Shown: positions 41,010 to 50,188, counted from the stretch's first letter. The stretch is DNA of 64,000 nucleotides from Pseudoalteromonas spongiae UST010723-006 (GCF_000238255.3 NZ_CP011039.1:2033001-2097000); one strand, 5' to 3'. Notes: a model not told the origin generated them from the sequence alone. Numbers and translations are program-made.

Positions 41010-41891
41010 CTAAACCTTTTCTATTTGAATAACTACCCGACGGTTTTTGCCACGGCCAATAATGGTGTTATTGGTTGCAACATGGCGTTTTTCGCCAAAC
41101 CCTTGCGTAACAATTTTCTCTGCTGCTATGCCCTTTTCAGTCATGTAGCTTTTAATTGCATCGGCACGCTTTTCAGAAAGTTGTTGGTTAATATAACGAC
41201 CACCGTATGAATCGGTATAGGCATTAATTACCACCGAATCAATATTAGGATCGTTCTCCAAATATAACCCTATTTTCTCTAAACGCTTTTTCGAATCGCG
41301 CGTTAACTCGCTGCTATTCGACTCATATCGCATCACTGTATACGCAATATCATCAAAGCTAAATGGCAATAGCGCATCGCGACACTCTAAAAAGCTTAAG
41401 TAATTACGACGAAAATTAACCGACGACAATTCAACTTTGATCTTGTCTTGGCTGTTATGCCAATCCTGATAATAAAACGTAGGGACATTACCTTTTTCAA
41501 GTTCGGTTAGCAGTAACCAAGATGCTTTTGAATCTAGCTCTGTGTCAAACTGCTTCAACAAATTAGCATCAAATAAGCTACGCGCAGGATTACCCGCTTT
41601 CCAAATAGGTGGCACTGACAGCACATCAGCAACATCGTACCCTTCTGGCTTAATAAGCATATCTAAGGTGAAATGCAGCGGTTTATCTTTACTCGCAGTC
41701 GCTAAAAACCGCGCCTTACCAAAGCGCGGAATATTATGTTCTAACTGACAACTTAAACGTGATGCTTCAGGGGTATTCCAAATTGCATTGCTTTCAGCTG
41801 CGCCGTAACTACGTAGCGCCGCATTGGCAGAAAACACAGCACCCATCGACAGACCAACGAACAAACACTGTACTTGCTTTTTTACTCGCAC
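41010..41891 (-). CDS. motY: MotY-like flagellar T-ring protein with OmpA C-terminal domain
   Basis: 293-residue exported protein: signal peptide ending SANA, an N-terminal domain of about 150 residues, and an OmpA-like peptidoglycan-binding domain near 190-290 (VINAYTDSYGGRYINQQLSE, IVTQGFGEKRHVA, GRGKNRRVVIQI). The length and the divergent pairing with rnt match Vibrio motY, a T-ring part of the sodium-driven polar flagellum that holds PomAB stators. The start is GTG 41891 with GGAG upstream. A generic OmpA-family lipid-free protein is the alternative. Confidence 0.85.
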   Translation of the reverse strand: MRVKKQVQCLFVGLSMGAVFSANAALRSYGAAESNAIWNTPEASRLSCQLEHNIPRFGKARFLATASKDKPLHFTLDMLIKPEGYDVADVLSVPPIWKAGNPARSLFDANLLKQFDTELDSKASWLLLTELEKGNVPTFYYQDWHNSQDKIKVELSSVNFRRNYLSFLECRDALLPFSFDDIAYTVMRYESNSSELTRDSKKRLEKIGLYLENDPNIDSVVINAYTDSYGGRYINQQLSEKRADAIKSYMTEKGIAAEKIVTQGFGEKRHVATNNTIIGRGKNRRVVIQIEKV

Positions 41892-42074
41892 TGAGGTCTC
41901 CTAAATCTGATAAACGCTTGGTTAAATTAAAACACCGCTGCAACAAGCAACACCCTATTAAAATTTAAGCAATAAATATACCTAAATCAAACGTCCTTTC
42001 GTAATATTTTACTGGTCAGCAACAACCTAATTTTGACATAATACGCGGCCTTAATAAGCACTGAAAGTAAGTAT

Positions 42075-42734
42075 ATGTCTCAAGCTGAAGCACCAACAAC
42101 TTTATTTGCCAAGCGTTTTCGCGGTTTCTTTCCTGTAGTTATCGACGTCGAGACCGCAGGCTTTAATAATAAAACCGATGCATTGTTAGAAATTGCTGTC
42201 AGCCTACTAAAAATGGACGATTCAGGCGAACTAAGTATCGACAAAACAGTGCATTTTCACGTAGAACCGTTTGAGGGTGCCAATATTGAGCAATCAGCTA
42301 TCGAATTTAATGGCATTGACCCATTTTCGCCCTTGCGTGGCGCGGTAAAAGAAGACGAAGCAATAAAAGAAATCTGTAAAGCTGTGCGCAAAGCACAAAA
42401 AGCAGCAGGTTGTCAGCGCAGTGTTGTAGTAGCGCATAATGCGGCCTTTGATCACGGCTTCTTAAATGCCGCAATTGAGCGCAATAATATTAAGCGCACA
42501 CCGTTTCACCCATTTGTGAGTTTTGATACAACCACCCTGGCTGGCTTAGCAGTTGGTCAAACAGTGCTTGCAAAAGCATGTCGCGCCGCAGGCATTGAAT
42601 TCGATAACAGCCAAGCCCACAGTGCTCTGTACGACACCGAGCGCACCGCCGAGCTTTATTGTTACATCGTAAATAAATGGCAAGCCTTAGGTGGCTGGCC
42701 AATGCCAAACGATTCTGAGCAATTAGGTGAGTAA
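42075..42734 (+). CDS. rnt: Ribonuclease T
   Basis: 3-prime exoribonuclease for tRNA end turnover and stable-RNA maturation. DEDDh motifs are readable: Asp24/Glu26 in [23 protein letters not shown], and [14 protein letters not shown]. Basic residues near the N-terminus (AKRFRGFFP) fit the substrate-binding surface. The 219 residues are normal in length. It is divergent from motY across 183 bases. Confidence 0.96.
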   Translation: MSQAEAPTTLFAKRFRGFFPVVIDVETAGFNNKTDALLEIAVSLLKMDDSGELSIDKTVHFHVEPFEGANIEQSAIEFNGIDPFSPLRGAVKEDEAIKEICKAVRKAQKAAGCQRSVVVAHNAAFDHGFLNAAIERNNIKRTPFHPFVSFDTTTLAGLAVGQTVLAKACRAAGIEFDNSQAHSALYDTERTAELYCYIVNKWQALGGWPMPNDSEQLGE

Positions 42735-42764
42735 CGGCGGGGTTTATTACCACCGTTACTTTTG
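42731..42764 (+). terminator. Terminator downstream of rnt
   Basis: GTAACGG (42731-42737) and CCGTTAC (42753-42759) pair, with two further G-C pairs inside after one mismatch, followed by TTTT. The 5-prime arm overlaps the rnt stop. Confidence 0.55.
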
Positions 42765-42818
42765 ATACATGGATTTATGCACTAAGCAGCTTTTGGCTGC
42801 GCGTGTTAAATGACACGT

Positions 42819-44117
42819 TTAGTGCTTTGATTGCGCTGAAATAATGCTTTTCAGCGCGTCATGTGCTTTCTCATTGTTAAATAAGATGTCTTGTATCGCG
42901 TGTTTTAGCGAGTCTGATAATTCGGCTCTTTCGATATACACATACACATCTTCTACCGAATAACTTTGCCCTTCGTTTACATTCATAATTTCAAGCCAAA
43001 GCTCAAAACCATTTTTATTCAACGCGTTAACTAACACTTCAAAAAATACCCGACCACATGGATAATTTGCACCAATTGATGGCGTTGACTCCAGATGTGA
43101 AAGCGCAGTTTGTTTAACCCCTTCTAAACACTCTTTTTGTTGCTGCTGTAAAAAGTACTCAAAATGCGATTGTGGCATTAAGCCTGAATGCACCATTGCG
43201 CGATAGGCAAAAAAGTCAGCTGAGCCCTCGTACAGCCAAATCGGTGTACCATCTGATGGTTGCCAAAAATGTGCATTCCAAAGGTGTAACGCTTCATGTG
43301 CTAGGGTTAAATAAATTGTTCGTTGGTATTTACTAGAGTGCTGGACTGCATCTTGCCCTGATATCTCAAACATAATTTGATTTGATAGTGCGCTACCCAA
43401 AAAGCCAATGTATGGCGCATTGCTATTAGCGTTAATCAAGAATATAACGTCGCGGTTTAAAGGGGAATTAAACTGTTGGCTAAAATAACCCATAAATTTA
43501 GCGCTGTTTTGCTCAAGCTGCACTTTAAACTCATTTGGCAAATTTGGCTCAATAACGAAAGAAACACCATGATTAGAGGCATTTGACGGTGAAGTTAGAC
43601 TAACAAACTGCGCTAAATTCAACGACGATATGTTATTAATGGTGAGCGTTCGCTGATTTTGCTCATTTTTCATCTTTGCTGTTATATTAAATGTCACACT
43701 TAGCGCATCGCGTGTTATTAATTCATCCGCTACTTTCAATGAATGTGGCACAAAATAGTCAGCATAAAACGCGCCGTTGTTAGAAAAGTTAATAAACGGC
43801 GCATTAAATCTAAGGTCACTCACATCAAAACCATCGGAAACTTCAAGCATTAAAATGTCATTAGGATTAGTTAGCTGAATTGTGCTGTGATCTTTAACCA
43901 CCGCTTTGCCTTTAAGCGCAAAATGATTAGTCAGGAAATGAGGTGGTAAGTGTGAAAAATCTAACGTTTGAGTAAATTTAGGCAATTGATAACTTACTTG
44001 CCACACGTTGCTACCAATCCGTTTTTCAACATTAATCGACAGCGCTATTTTACTCTGTGCAACCGCATTCATTGCGATACACATCAAACATATTATTATT
44101 GTTTTACTGATACTCAT
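42819..44117 (-). CDS. Secreted gluzincin-like zinc peptidase, unassigned family
   Basis: 432 residues with a signal peptide ending NAVAQ. HEALH at about 273-277 is followed 18 residues later by Glu at about 296 in WLYEGSADFFAYR. This HEXXH-X18-E spacing is that of M1/M61-type gluzincins. The N-terminal half (1-190) is beta-rich (VWQVSYQLPKF, NFSNNGAFYADYFVPHS), like the N-domain of M1/M61 enzymes. I cannot assign a named family or substrate. It stands alone between rnt and the tmRNA gene. Confidence 0.7.
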   Translation of the reverse strand: MSISKTIIICLMCIAMNAVAQSKIALSINVEKRIGSNVWQVSYQLPKFTQTLDFSHLPPHFLTNHFALKGKAVVKDHSTIQLTNPNDILMLEVSDGFDVSDLRFNAPFINFSNNGAFYADYFVPHSLKVADELITRDALSVTFNITAKMKNEQNQRTLTINNISSLNLAQFVSLTSPSNASNHGVSFVIEPNLPNEFKVQLEQNSAKFMGYFSQQFNSPLNRDVIFLINANSNAPYIGFLGSALSNQIMFEISGQDAVQHSSKYQRTIYLTLAHEALHLWNAHFWQPSDGTPIWLYEGSADFFAYRAMVHSGLMPQSHFEYFLQQQQKECLEGVKQTALSHLESTPSIGANYPCGRVFFEVLVNALNKNGFELWLEIMNVNEGQSYSVEDVYVYIERAELSDSLKHAIQDILFNNEKAHDALKSIISAQSKH

Positions 44118-44266
44118 TGAAAACCTCCATTATTTCAATCAGCTGCATTGTATAGCGCTAGGCAATATTAACAAGTAAGCAATCCCTGCCAACTCACTTT
44201 CAAATCAACATTCGTTTAAATTTAAAGCGATTAAACCATTTAAATACAGTTAATTGTGCTTTGCCC

Positions 44267-44296
44267 TTGTTTAACATAAAAACTAAGCGTTATAAT
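44267..44296 (+). promoter_or_regulatory. Promoter of the tmRNA gene
   Basis: TTGTTT (44267-44272), an 18-base spacer and a perfect TATAAT (44291-44296). Transcription would start about 30 bases before the mature 5-prime end, leaving a leader for RNase P to remove. Confidence 0.65.
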
Positions 44297-44333
44297 CGTG
44301 CCAACTGAGTATGATTCAGATGAAACAAATTCA

Positions 44334-44689
44334 GGGGCTGATTAGGATTCGACGGGATTCATGAAGCCTAAGGTGCATGTCGAGGTGCGGCTGGCCTCGT
44401 AAAAAAGCCGTATTTAAAGTAATCGCAAACGACGATTCTTACGCTCTAGCGGCTTAATTCCCGCTAGCACTTCACTCAAGTATGCTTGTGGACTGAGATT
44501 CGAAGTGTCACCCTACACAAGATCGCTACGGAAACCCTGGCCGGGGTTGAAGGGCTAAATTGAAGCGGCCTCGCCTTTACTTATCGTGTTCGTCCGAGAT
44601 TTAAAGGTTAACCAAAAGACGATACTAAACATGTAGGACCGAAGGTCGACGCTTTTCGGACGGGGGTTCAAATCCCCCCAGCTCCACCA
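44334..44689 (+). ncRNA. ssrA: Transfer-messenger RNA (tmRNA)
   Basis: Rescues stalled ribosomes and tags the nascent peptide for ClpXP. The 5-prime GGGGCTGATTAGGATTCGAC and the 3-prime T-arm with GCTCCACCA form the tRNA-like part. The tag frame starts at GCA 44425 and reads ANDDSYALAA, stopping at TAA 44455-44457. The mature length is about 356 nt. It works with the clpX/clpP products encoded earlier in this window. A terminator follows at 44701. Confidence 0.97.
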
Positions 44690-44700
44690 ATAGCACAGAC

Positions 44701-44724
44701 AAAGCCGCTTTTTAGCGGCTTTTC
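44701..44724 (+). terminator. Terminator of tmRNA
   Basis: AAAGCCGCT-TTTT-AGCGGCTTTTC, 12 bases after the mature 3-prime end. Confidence 0.85.
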
Positions 44725-44770
44725 TTTATCTGAAATTAATTATAAATCAATAGATTAAACACGGAATGTT

Positions 44771-45943
44771 ATGGTTACTAACAAACTTCTTGCTGTTGAG
44801 AGCATTAGGGGTATTGCCTGCCTAATTGTTGTATTTTCGCACCTTTCTTTGACATTTTTTCCAATATTACACTCCGGAAATACTGACTTTCAGTTATACC
44901 CCTTTCAAAGCTATTTATACGATTTACCATTTGGATTTTTATATTCTGGGTTATCCGCTGTCTTTGTATTTTTCGTGCTCAGTGGTTTCATTCTTACAAA
45001 AGTATTAACTGATAACTATTCAGATACAAGATTAAAAAAAGCATGCTTAAAAAGATATCCAAGGCTTATGCTGCCTGCTTTGCTATCATGCGTGTTGGCA
45101 TACTTGGTAATTTCTTCATTTGAAATGAATCATCCAAGTTTAACTGATTGGATTAATACTTTCGGTAACTTTGACGGTTCACTATTAGGTGCTTTTTATA
45201 ATGGTGCTATAGATGTGTTTTTCTTATCAGGTAAAAGCCTATACAACCCTGTTTTATGGACTATGAAAATTGAACTAATCGGTTCTTTCCTAGTGTTTCT
45301 GCTTATATACCTTTTCAATAGATTCAATAAGTCATATTTCTCAATTTTACTATTGTTTGTTATATTAATTTTGACAGTCACTAAGATGCTCAACCCATTA
45401 TTAGGGCTGGGGCTGGCAGGATTTATAATTGGCTTTATCTTCTGTATCCACGGCAGGATTATCAATTTCAAATATTCAATACTGCTTCTAGTCACAGGTT
45501 TATATCTTGCGGGAGCTCATAACGGTAGTTCTTCCTATTTTATATTCACACAAATTATTGGCGGAAAAACTTATAACCTATGTAACTTTATTTCAGGTAT
45601 TTTAATCGTTTACGCTATTTTATTTAATAATGAGCTAAATAATTTCTTTTCTGGCAAAGTTGGCGTTTTTCTTGGAAAAATTTCGTTTTCTATATACCTA
45701 ATTCATTTACCTATTTTGTATGTTCTTGGCGTATATTTTTTCTCATACATTTACGCTGTATCAGAAAACTATACCCTAGCATCAATTTTAGCTTCAATTG
45801 TAACAATTACAGTTTCAATTATATTAGCCATCCCATTTCATAAATTTGTTGATAAAAAAGCTATGACGTTTAGTAATTGGATTGTCAATAGAAACAGCAA
45901 TTTAAATAAAAGTTCATTTAAAGCTAGCAAACAATCTATGTAA
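44771..45943 (+). CDS. Membrane acyltransferase, family 3 (OafA/YrhL type)
   Basis: 390-residue integral membrane protein with about ten hydrophobic segments. It opens LLAVESIRGIACLIVVFSHL, the usual start of acyltransferase family 3, with the catalytic-type His in VVFSHLSLTFF. VFVFFVLSGFILTKVL and the C-terminal FSIYLIHLPILYVLG are further family marks. Such enzymes O-acetylate surface sugars or lipids; the substrate here is unknown. The gene is clearly more AT-rich than the core genes around it and sits directly after tmRNA, a common insertion site. Confidence 0.88.
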   Translation: MVTNKLLAVESIRGIACLIVVFSHLSLTFFPILHSGNTDFQLYPFQSYLYDLPFGFLYSGLSAVFVFFVLSGFILTKVLTDNYSDTRLKKACLKRYPRLMLPALLSCVLAYLVISSFEMNHPSLTDWINTFGNFDGSLLGAFYNGAIDVFFLSGKSLYNPVLWTMKIELIGSFLVFLLIYLFNRFNKSYFSILLLFVILILTVTKMLNPLLGLGLAGFIIGFIFCIHGRIINFKYSILLLVTGLYLAGAHNGSSSYFIFTQIIGGKTYNLCNFISGILIVYAILFNNELNNFFSGKVGVFLGKISFSIYLIHLPILYVLGVYFFSYIYAVSENYTLASILASIVTITVSIILAIPFHKFVDKKAMTFSNWIVNRNSNLNKSSFKASKQSM

Positions 45944-46038
45944 CACCAAATGTACCACCAACGAAATAAAAATAAGAAATAGTCATTTAATAACAAAAGC
46001 TTAAGGTGTTAGTTAAGATAACCCCAGTACCCAATATA

Positions 46039-46067
46039 AAAAGCCTGTGCATTGCACAGGCTTTTTT
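46039..46067 (+). terminator. Terminator downstream of the acyltransferase gene
   Basis: AAAAAGCCTGTGC-ATT-GCACAGGCTTTTTT. The remainder of the 365-base gap 45944-46308 is AT-rich; apart from this hairpin and the likely promoter of the next gene I see nothing in it. Confidence 0.85.
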
Positions 46068-46308
46068 GTTTTTTATGGCTTTTTAAACACAAGTCTGATT
46101 TCCGTAATATATTGGCAATATCATTTGGCTTTAGCGATGCTAAGTAAATGTTATTACGCCCATACACAAACTAGCAATATATAAAGTTTGATTATTATTT
46201 ATTTGTATAACAAACACTTTTGCAGGCATTTATCTCTGTGGTAGCATTTTTGTTCCCATAATAAAAACTTAATTATTTACTGTTCAAAGCAAGAAAAAGG
46301 ATATTTGT

Positions 46309-47475
46309 ATGCCGATAGATAGCGAAGCGGCGCCACTTGCCGGCCACCCTTTGATAGGAATTGAGGTTGAAGGCGTTGGTAGTGTTTCATCTCGATGGAA
46401 CAATGAAGATATTATTCAAGCAGCCAATTTTCATGATGTATTTAAGCGTACACCCTTGGTACGCTCCCGAAGTTTTGCAAACTTCAGAGGTGTATATATT
46501 ACACCTGAAGATTCTGATAATTTTGGCAAATCAAGTCCTGCTGAACTTGTTTCTAAACCTCACCGTATTAATGATCTGAATTTGTTGCGATTACGCAACT
46601 CAGTGTGGAAAGCATTAGGACCTCGAGGGGTTAGAACAGGACAAAACACCTTTAATTACGGGGGTAACCGCACCACAGAAAATCGCTGGGGTAAATTTCG
46701 CCCCAGCAGTATTGGTGGTAGCCTACAAACCACTGTGGGTGTTGGTGTGCACCGCTTGCTAAGTAACAATGCTAATCGCCGAGAAAACTGTATAAAAATG
46801 CTCGTAGGAGATAGAAGAAAGCAGCGAATAGTTATCGCGATTGCAGAAGCCGCAGTTACCGCTCAACAGGAATTATTTGCAGCAGGTGCAGCGCTTTGGC
46901 ACCACCGCAATATTCCTCAAATACAAATTGAAGGTTTGCGTTTATCACTATTTCTAGCATTCATAAATGTTGCGCTCACTCAATCAAACAGATTGGGTGG
47001 CGGCGGAAGTGGCTGGGCAAAAGATGCTTTGGGTGCAAACTTTAAGGGCTTTTCTTCTTTTATAGGAACGGGCACAAATAACAGTAATGGTATTTTAAAA
47101 TTAGGTGCTCGAGCCATGACTTATAACGACTCTGATTTGCTCGCTAGAATCAGAGCTGTGCGAGGTAACGGCACAATCACACAAGCAATTAACGATCATG
47201 TAAATAACACAAATAACCAATTGTTATCGTTAATTGGGCAAAAAGGCTTGTCAATTCAAACAGCAGTAGAACAATGGAATGCCATTCCTAATATTACTCA
47301 TAATGGACACCTTTACACTGTGGTTGAATGCCGTGAAAAAACTTCAAAGGTAAATATAAATATGTGCACTTTCCTTAACGCTGAAAAGAAAGATGTTCTG
47401 GAAACGAGTCGCTCTGGATTAAGCCACGCAAGAACATTCAGAACGTCTATTCGTAATCACTTAGGTCACCCTTAA
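46309..47475 (+). CDS. Protein of unknown function, 388 residues
   Basis: I do not recognise this protein. ATG 46309 has AAGGA seven bases ahead, so it looks expressed. There is no signal peptide. It is rich in Arg, Asn and Gly, with a hydrophobic segment near 205-220 (LRLSLFLAFINVALTQ) and a glycine-rich run near 226-232. The segments LIGIEVEG near residue 15 and GGSLQTTVGVGVHRLL near 135-150 loosely recall the GxExE and HxHxG strands of amidoligase-fold enzymes, but key histidines are not convincingly aligned. It is a single gene in the accessory stretch between tmRNA and speA, with no partner gene in the same direction. Confidence 0.6.
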   Translation: MPIDSEAAPLAGHPLIGIEVEGVGSVSSRWNNEDIIQAANFHDVFKRTPLVRSRSFANFRGVYITPEDSDNFGKSSPAELVSKPHRINDLNLLRLRNSVWKALGPRGVRTGQNTFNYGGNRTTENRWGKFRPSSIGGSLQTTVGVGVHRLLSNNANRRENCIKMLVGDRRKQRIVIAIAEAAVTAQQELFAAGAALWHHRNIPQIQIEGLRLSLFLAFINVALTQSNRLGGGGSGWAKDALGANFKGFSSFIGTGTNNSNGILKLGARAMTYNDSDLLARIRAVRGNGTITQAINDHVNNTNNQLLSLIGQKGLSIQTAVEQWNAIPNITHNGHLYTVVECREKTSKVNINMCTFLNAEKKDVLETSRSGLSHARTFRTSIRNHLGHP

Positions 47476-47567
47476 ATACTAAGTTGTGGTTTATCTGGTA
47501 CGTACAATAGATAAACCGCTCCTCCCCCTTTCAATACCACCTAGTTAACACGTTAGCGCGTTTAGTC

Positions 47568-47771
47568 TCAACTAACCAGATTCGGGTTTTTCTTTTTTTC
47601 ATCCGCTAATCTTGGCTTAAAACTCCCACCGCAATTCGGGCATACGTTTTAAAGTACCTTTTCTACACATGTTTTACAAAACGTGCACTCATAACGGCAT
47701 ATCATTGCATCGGTTGATGTTGGCAAAAGCGTTTTGTTACAACACTCGCAGTTTGGTTTAAGTTTTAACAT
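47568..47771 (-). pseudogene. DUF1272 small zinc-binding protein interrupted by an in-frame stop
   Basis: From ATG 47771 (with AAGGAG five bases ahead, overlapping the S41 peptidase stop as TAATG) the frame reads MLKLKPNCECCNKTLLPTST and on to TFCKTCVEKVL. A TAA then stops it at 47651-47649 after 40 residues. The same frame continues NVCPNCGGSFKPRLADEKKK to a TGA at 47568-47570, restoring the CPNCGG half of the DUF1272 zinc ribbon. A single AAA-to-TAA change explains it. Without the second half the four-cysteine pairs are incomplete. Function of DUF1272 is unknown. Confidence 0.75.
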
Positions 47772-49018
47772 TATTGCTCCTTATGTTGGTTAATTAACTT
47801 AAGCACTTCGAGCAATACGGTATCTTTACCGTTTTGATAGTCTTGCCAAGTTGGTGTTATTTGATTATCGGGATAGATGGCATCTGTTGGCTCTTTTGCA
47901 AAGGCGTAATAGCGCTTTGATAAACCCAGCTTTCGTTTTGAGTTAGGTAAAGTAAAACGATAACTTTCTGCATAATGATTTGGGTCGCCCCCAGTTGGCG
48001 TGCCAACAATTTTTGCGTTTAAAATCTGCTGATATTGCACCGTATTACTCATGGCCGCTGAAAATGTTTGGCCATCGGTGAGTACATAAACTCCGTGTTG
48101 CCAATCAAATTGGTCAAGGGGTAATAAGCAAGATGAAAATGCAAGTCCCGTATAAAAATTACCTCCACCGTTTCCTCTAAAATCAATCACTAAATACCGC
48201 GATTGCGCACTTTTGAGCTCTGTTTGTAACGCCGTGCAATTATCAACAACCTGTTCAAATTTGGGGTATGATTTAAACGCAAAATAGGCGATGTTCTTTT
48301 TGTTAAAATAACTTAATCTAATGCCCGGCATCGCAATATCTGTATTTTGCAACTGTGGCGTTGTTTGCGAAAAAGCTGAACTTAATTGGCCAAACTCCCC
48401 CATTGAAACAGGCAGTATCTCTTTTTCAATCACTTGGCCATCGTGCCAGAACTCAAACTTTGTAGGCTCTCCCTCTTTTACAATATTTAATCCCAGCAAC
48501 AACTTATGCAGCGTTAGGTAATATTCAAAACTCGTTTTTGCACTAAATTGGTTATCCACACCAGGTAATAACGGTGAAACAATGTTAAATAGTTCGCTCA
48601 CGCTTTTACCATTTATTGCTTTTAACTCTGTGCCTCGTAGCGATCGATAAGCGTTTGTTGTATCTACTACGCGCAATGTGCCTTCAAAAAATTTATAGCG
48701 AAGCGGAAAATGCTGATGCGGCCCAGACATCATAAAGTAGTTACTATGACCATCCCCCAAAGCACCGGTTATTGCCATAAGGCGTGCTTCTAATTCTACT
48801 TCACTGAGGTTCGCTAAATCATTTTTTAAGTCTCTAAGTCGCTTATTAAATTCAGTTTCTGGCAAGGTATGAAATGGATTGATATGCTTTGTTTTAACTT
48901 CATTTTGATAAAAGTCGATATCTTCTAACCACAGTTTTTGCTGCTTTGTTGTTAAATTGGCTGCGTTTAAATTAAACGATACAACAACCAGCATCGCTAT
49001 AATCAATCGTGCTCTCAT
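47771..49018 (-). CDS. Exported S41-family (tail-specific type) serine peptidase
   Basis: 415 residues with signal peptide MRARLIIAMLVVVSFNLNAA. The S41 core is visible as YLVIDFRGNGGGNFYTG, followed by the nucleophile Ser in DGQTFSAAMSN near residue 317 and by VGTPTGGDPNHY. No clear PDZ domain is seen, so it is a short relative of the C-terminal processing peptidases. Its ATG overlaps the stop of the upstream AraC gene (ATGA), and its stop overlaps the DUF1272 start (TAATG). The three are translationally coupled. Confidence 0.85.
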   Translation of the reverse strand: MRARLIIAMLVVVSFNLNAANLTTKQQKLWLEDIDFYQNEVKTKHINPFHTLPETEFNKRLRDLKNDLANLSEVELEARLMAITGALGDGHSNYFMMSGPHQHFPLRYKFFEGTLRVVDTTNAYRSLRGTELKAINGKSVSELFNIVSPLLPGVDNQFSAKTSFEYYLTLHKLLLGLNIVKEGEPTKFEFWHDGQVIEKEILPVSMGEFGQLSSAFSQTTPQLQNTDIAMPGIRLSYFNKKNIAYFAFKSYPKFEQVVDNCTALQTELKSAQSRYLVIDFRGNGGGNFYTGLAFSSCLLPLDQFDWQHGVYVLTDGQTFSAAMSNTVQYQQILNAKIVGTPTGGDPNHYAESYRFTLPNSKRKLGLSKRYYAFAKEPTDAIYPDNQITPTWQDYQNGKDTVLLEVLKLINQHKEQ

Positions 49019-50025
49019 TGCCCTTCTCCTAGCAGCACTTCATCTTGAATGAACATGCTTTTGGTAATTGATGAAGAATGACGTGTACCATTTAAATAAT
49101 GGGAAGGAGAAACACCAAACTGTTTGGTAAAGGCGCGGCGAAAACTATCGTAATTATTAAAACCCAGCTTGCTTGAGATTAGTTGTAAATTGCTGTTTTC
49201 TTTAGATAACAAATCCCGTGCATGGTTGAGTTTTAGAGTACGAAAGTAGTGGCTCGGCGTGCAGTTAAGGTGCAATTTAAACAACCGCGTAAGCTGTCTT
49301 TCACTTAAACTGCAATACTCTGCCATGCGCGAAACTGAAATTGCATTATTAAGCTGTGTTGCTAGCCAGTCGATAAGTGGCGAAAGTTTTAAACTGTCAC
49401 CCGATTGCAGCGCAAGCACATCGGAATATTGCTGCTGTGATCCTGCACGCTGTAAATATACAACCAAATCTTTCGCGACTTTTGCCGCCATACTGTTGCC
49501 GTAATCTTCACGAATAATCGCAAGGGCAAGATCCACACCCGATAACACGCCAGCTGATGACCAAATAGTGTGGTCGCGAATAAAGAGTGGCTCTGGTGTT
49601 ACAATTTTATTGGGATGATGTTTGGCTAAACTAGCTGCATGACGCCAATGGGTTGTCAGCGTTAACGCTTTTTCTTGAAAGAGTTGGGCCAAAATAAAAG
49701 CGCCCGTGCAAATGCTAAATACGCGCTTTGCTTTTAACGCTATTTTTTTAAGCGCTACAAGTTCAATGTGACTAAGCGCAAGTGTACGCATGCCTGTACC
49801 ACCACAAATAATCAAATCATCCAGTTCAAAGTCATCTTCTAGCGTAAAATCAACGCTCACTTTTTGATGATATGCCGTTTGTACGTCCTCACCATTTATG
49901 CCCAATAACTTACAACCGTAAGCGCCGCGTTTAAAACTATTGGTTTCCATAAACGCTTCAAGCGGGCCAAATAAGTCGAGCGCCTGAAATCCATTTGCAA
50001 TAAAGTAAACTTGTTTAATCGTCAT
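49015..50025 (-). CDS. GlxA-type transcriptional regulator (DJ-1/PfpI domain plus AraC HTH)
   Basis: 336 residues. The N-terminal DJ-1/PfpI-like domain spans about 1-180 (YFIANGFQALDLFGPLEAF, SICTGAFILAQL with the nucleophile-elbow Cys near 105). The C-terminal AraC/XylS DNA-binding domain covers about 225-325 (YCSLSERQLTRLFKLHLNC, LGFNNYDSFRRAFTKQFGVS). The family includes amine- and amino-acid-responsive regulators. It is first in an ATGA-coupled set with the S41 peptidase, so it may autoregulate that operon; the ligand is unknown. Confidence 0.88.
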   Translation of the reverse strand: MTIKQVYFIANGFQALDLFGPLEAFMETNSFKRGAYGCKLLGINGEDVQTAYHQKVSVDFTLEDDFELDDLIICGGTGMRTLALSHIELVALKKIALKAKRVFSICTGAFILAQLFQEKALTLTTHWRHAASLAKHHPNKIVTPEPLFIRDHTIWSSAGVLSGVDLALAIIREDYGNSMAAKVAKDLVVYLQRAGSQQQYSDVLALQSGDSLKLSPLIDWLATQLNNAISVSRMAEYCSLSERQLTRLFKLHLNCTPSHYFRTLKLNHARDLLSKENSNLQLISSKLGFNNYDSFRRAFTKQFGVSPSHYLNGTRHSSSITKSMFIQDEVLLGEGQ

Positions 50026-50133
50026 GTGTGTTCCTCCACGCGCTCATCATACCCTGCTTAAAATGTCATTTAATACATTAAAACGACATAATCAGACATT
50101 TGAGTATTTAATTTAGAGGCTAAAACATGTAAA

Positions 50134-50162
50134 AAAAAGCCTGTGCGATACACAGGCTTTTT
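50134..50162. terminator. Terminator downstream of the RMD1-family gene
   Basis: AAAAAGCCTGTG (50134-50145) and CACAGGCTTTTT (50151-50162). It faces the minus-strand gene at 50189. The same stem recurs at 46039 and 54071. Confidence 0.85.
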
Positions 50163-50188
50163 GTTGCTTTTAAAATTTAAGCACAGGC

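Noticed and set aside
46309..47475. Calling the unknown protein an amidoligase
   Set aside because: The resemblance is limited to two short glycine-rich strands and the expected HxHxG histidines are not clearly present.
44334..47770. A full integrative element at tmRNA
   Set aside because: No integrase or relaxase, and no second copy of the tmRNA 3-prime end was seen. Only the weaker idea of an accessory stretch is kept.
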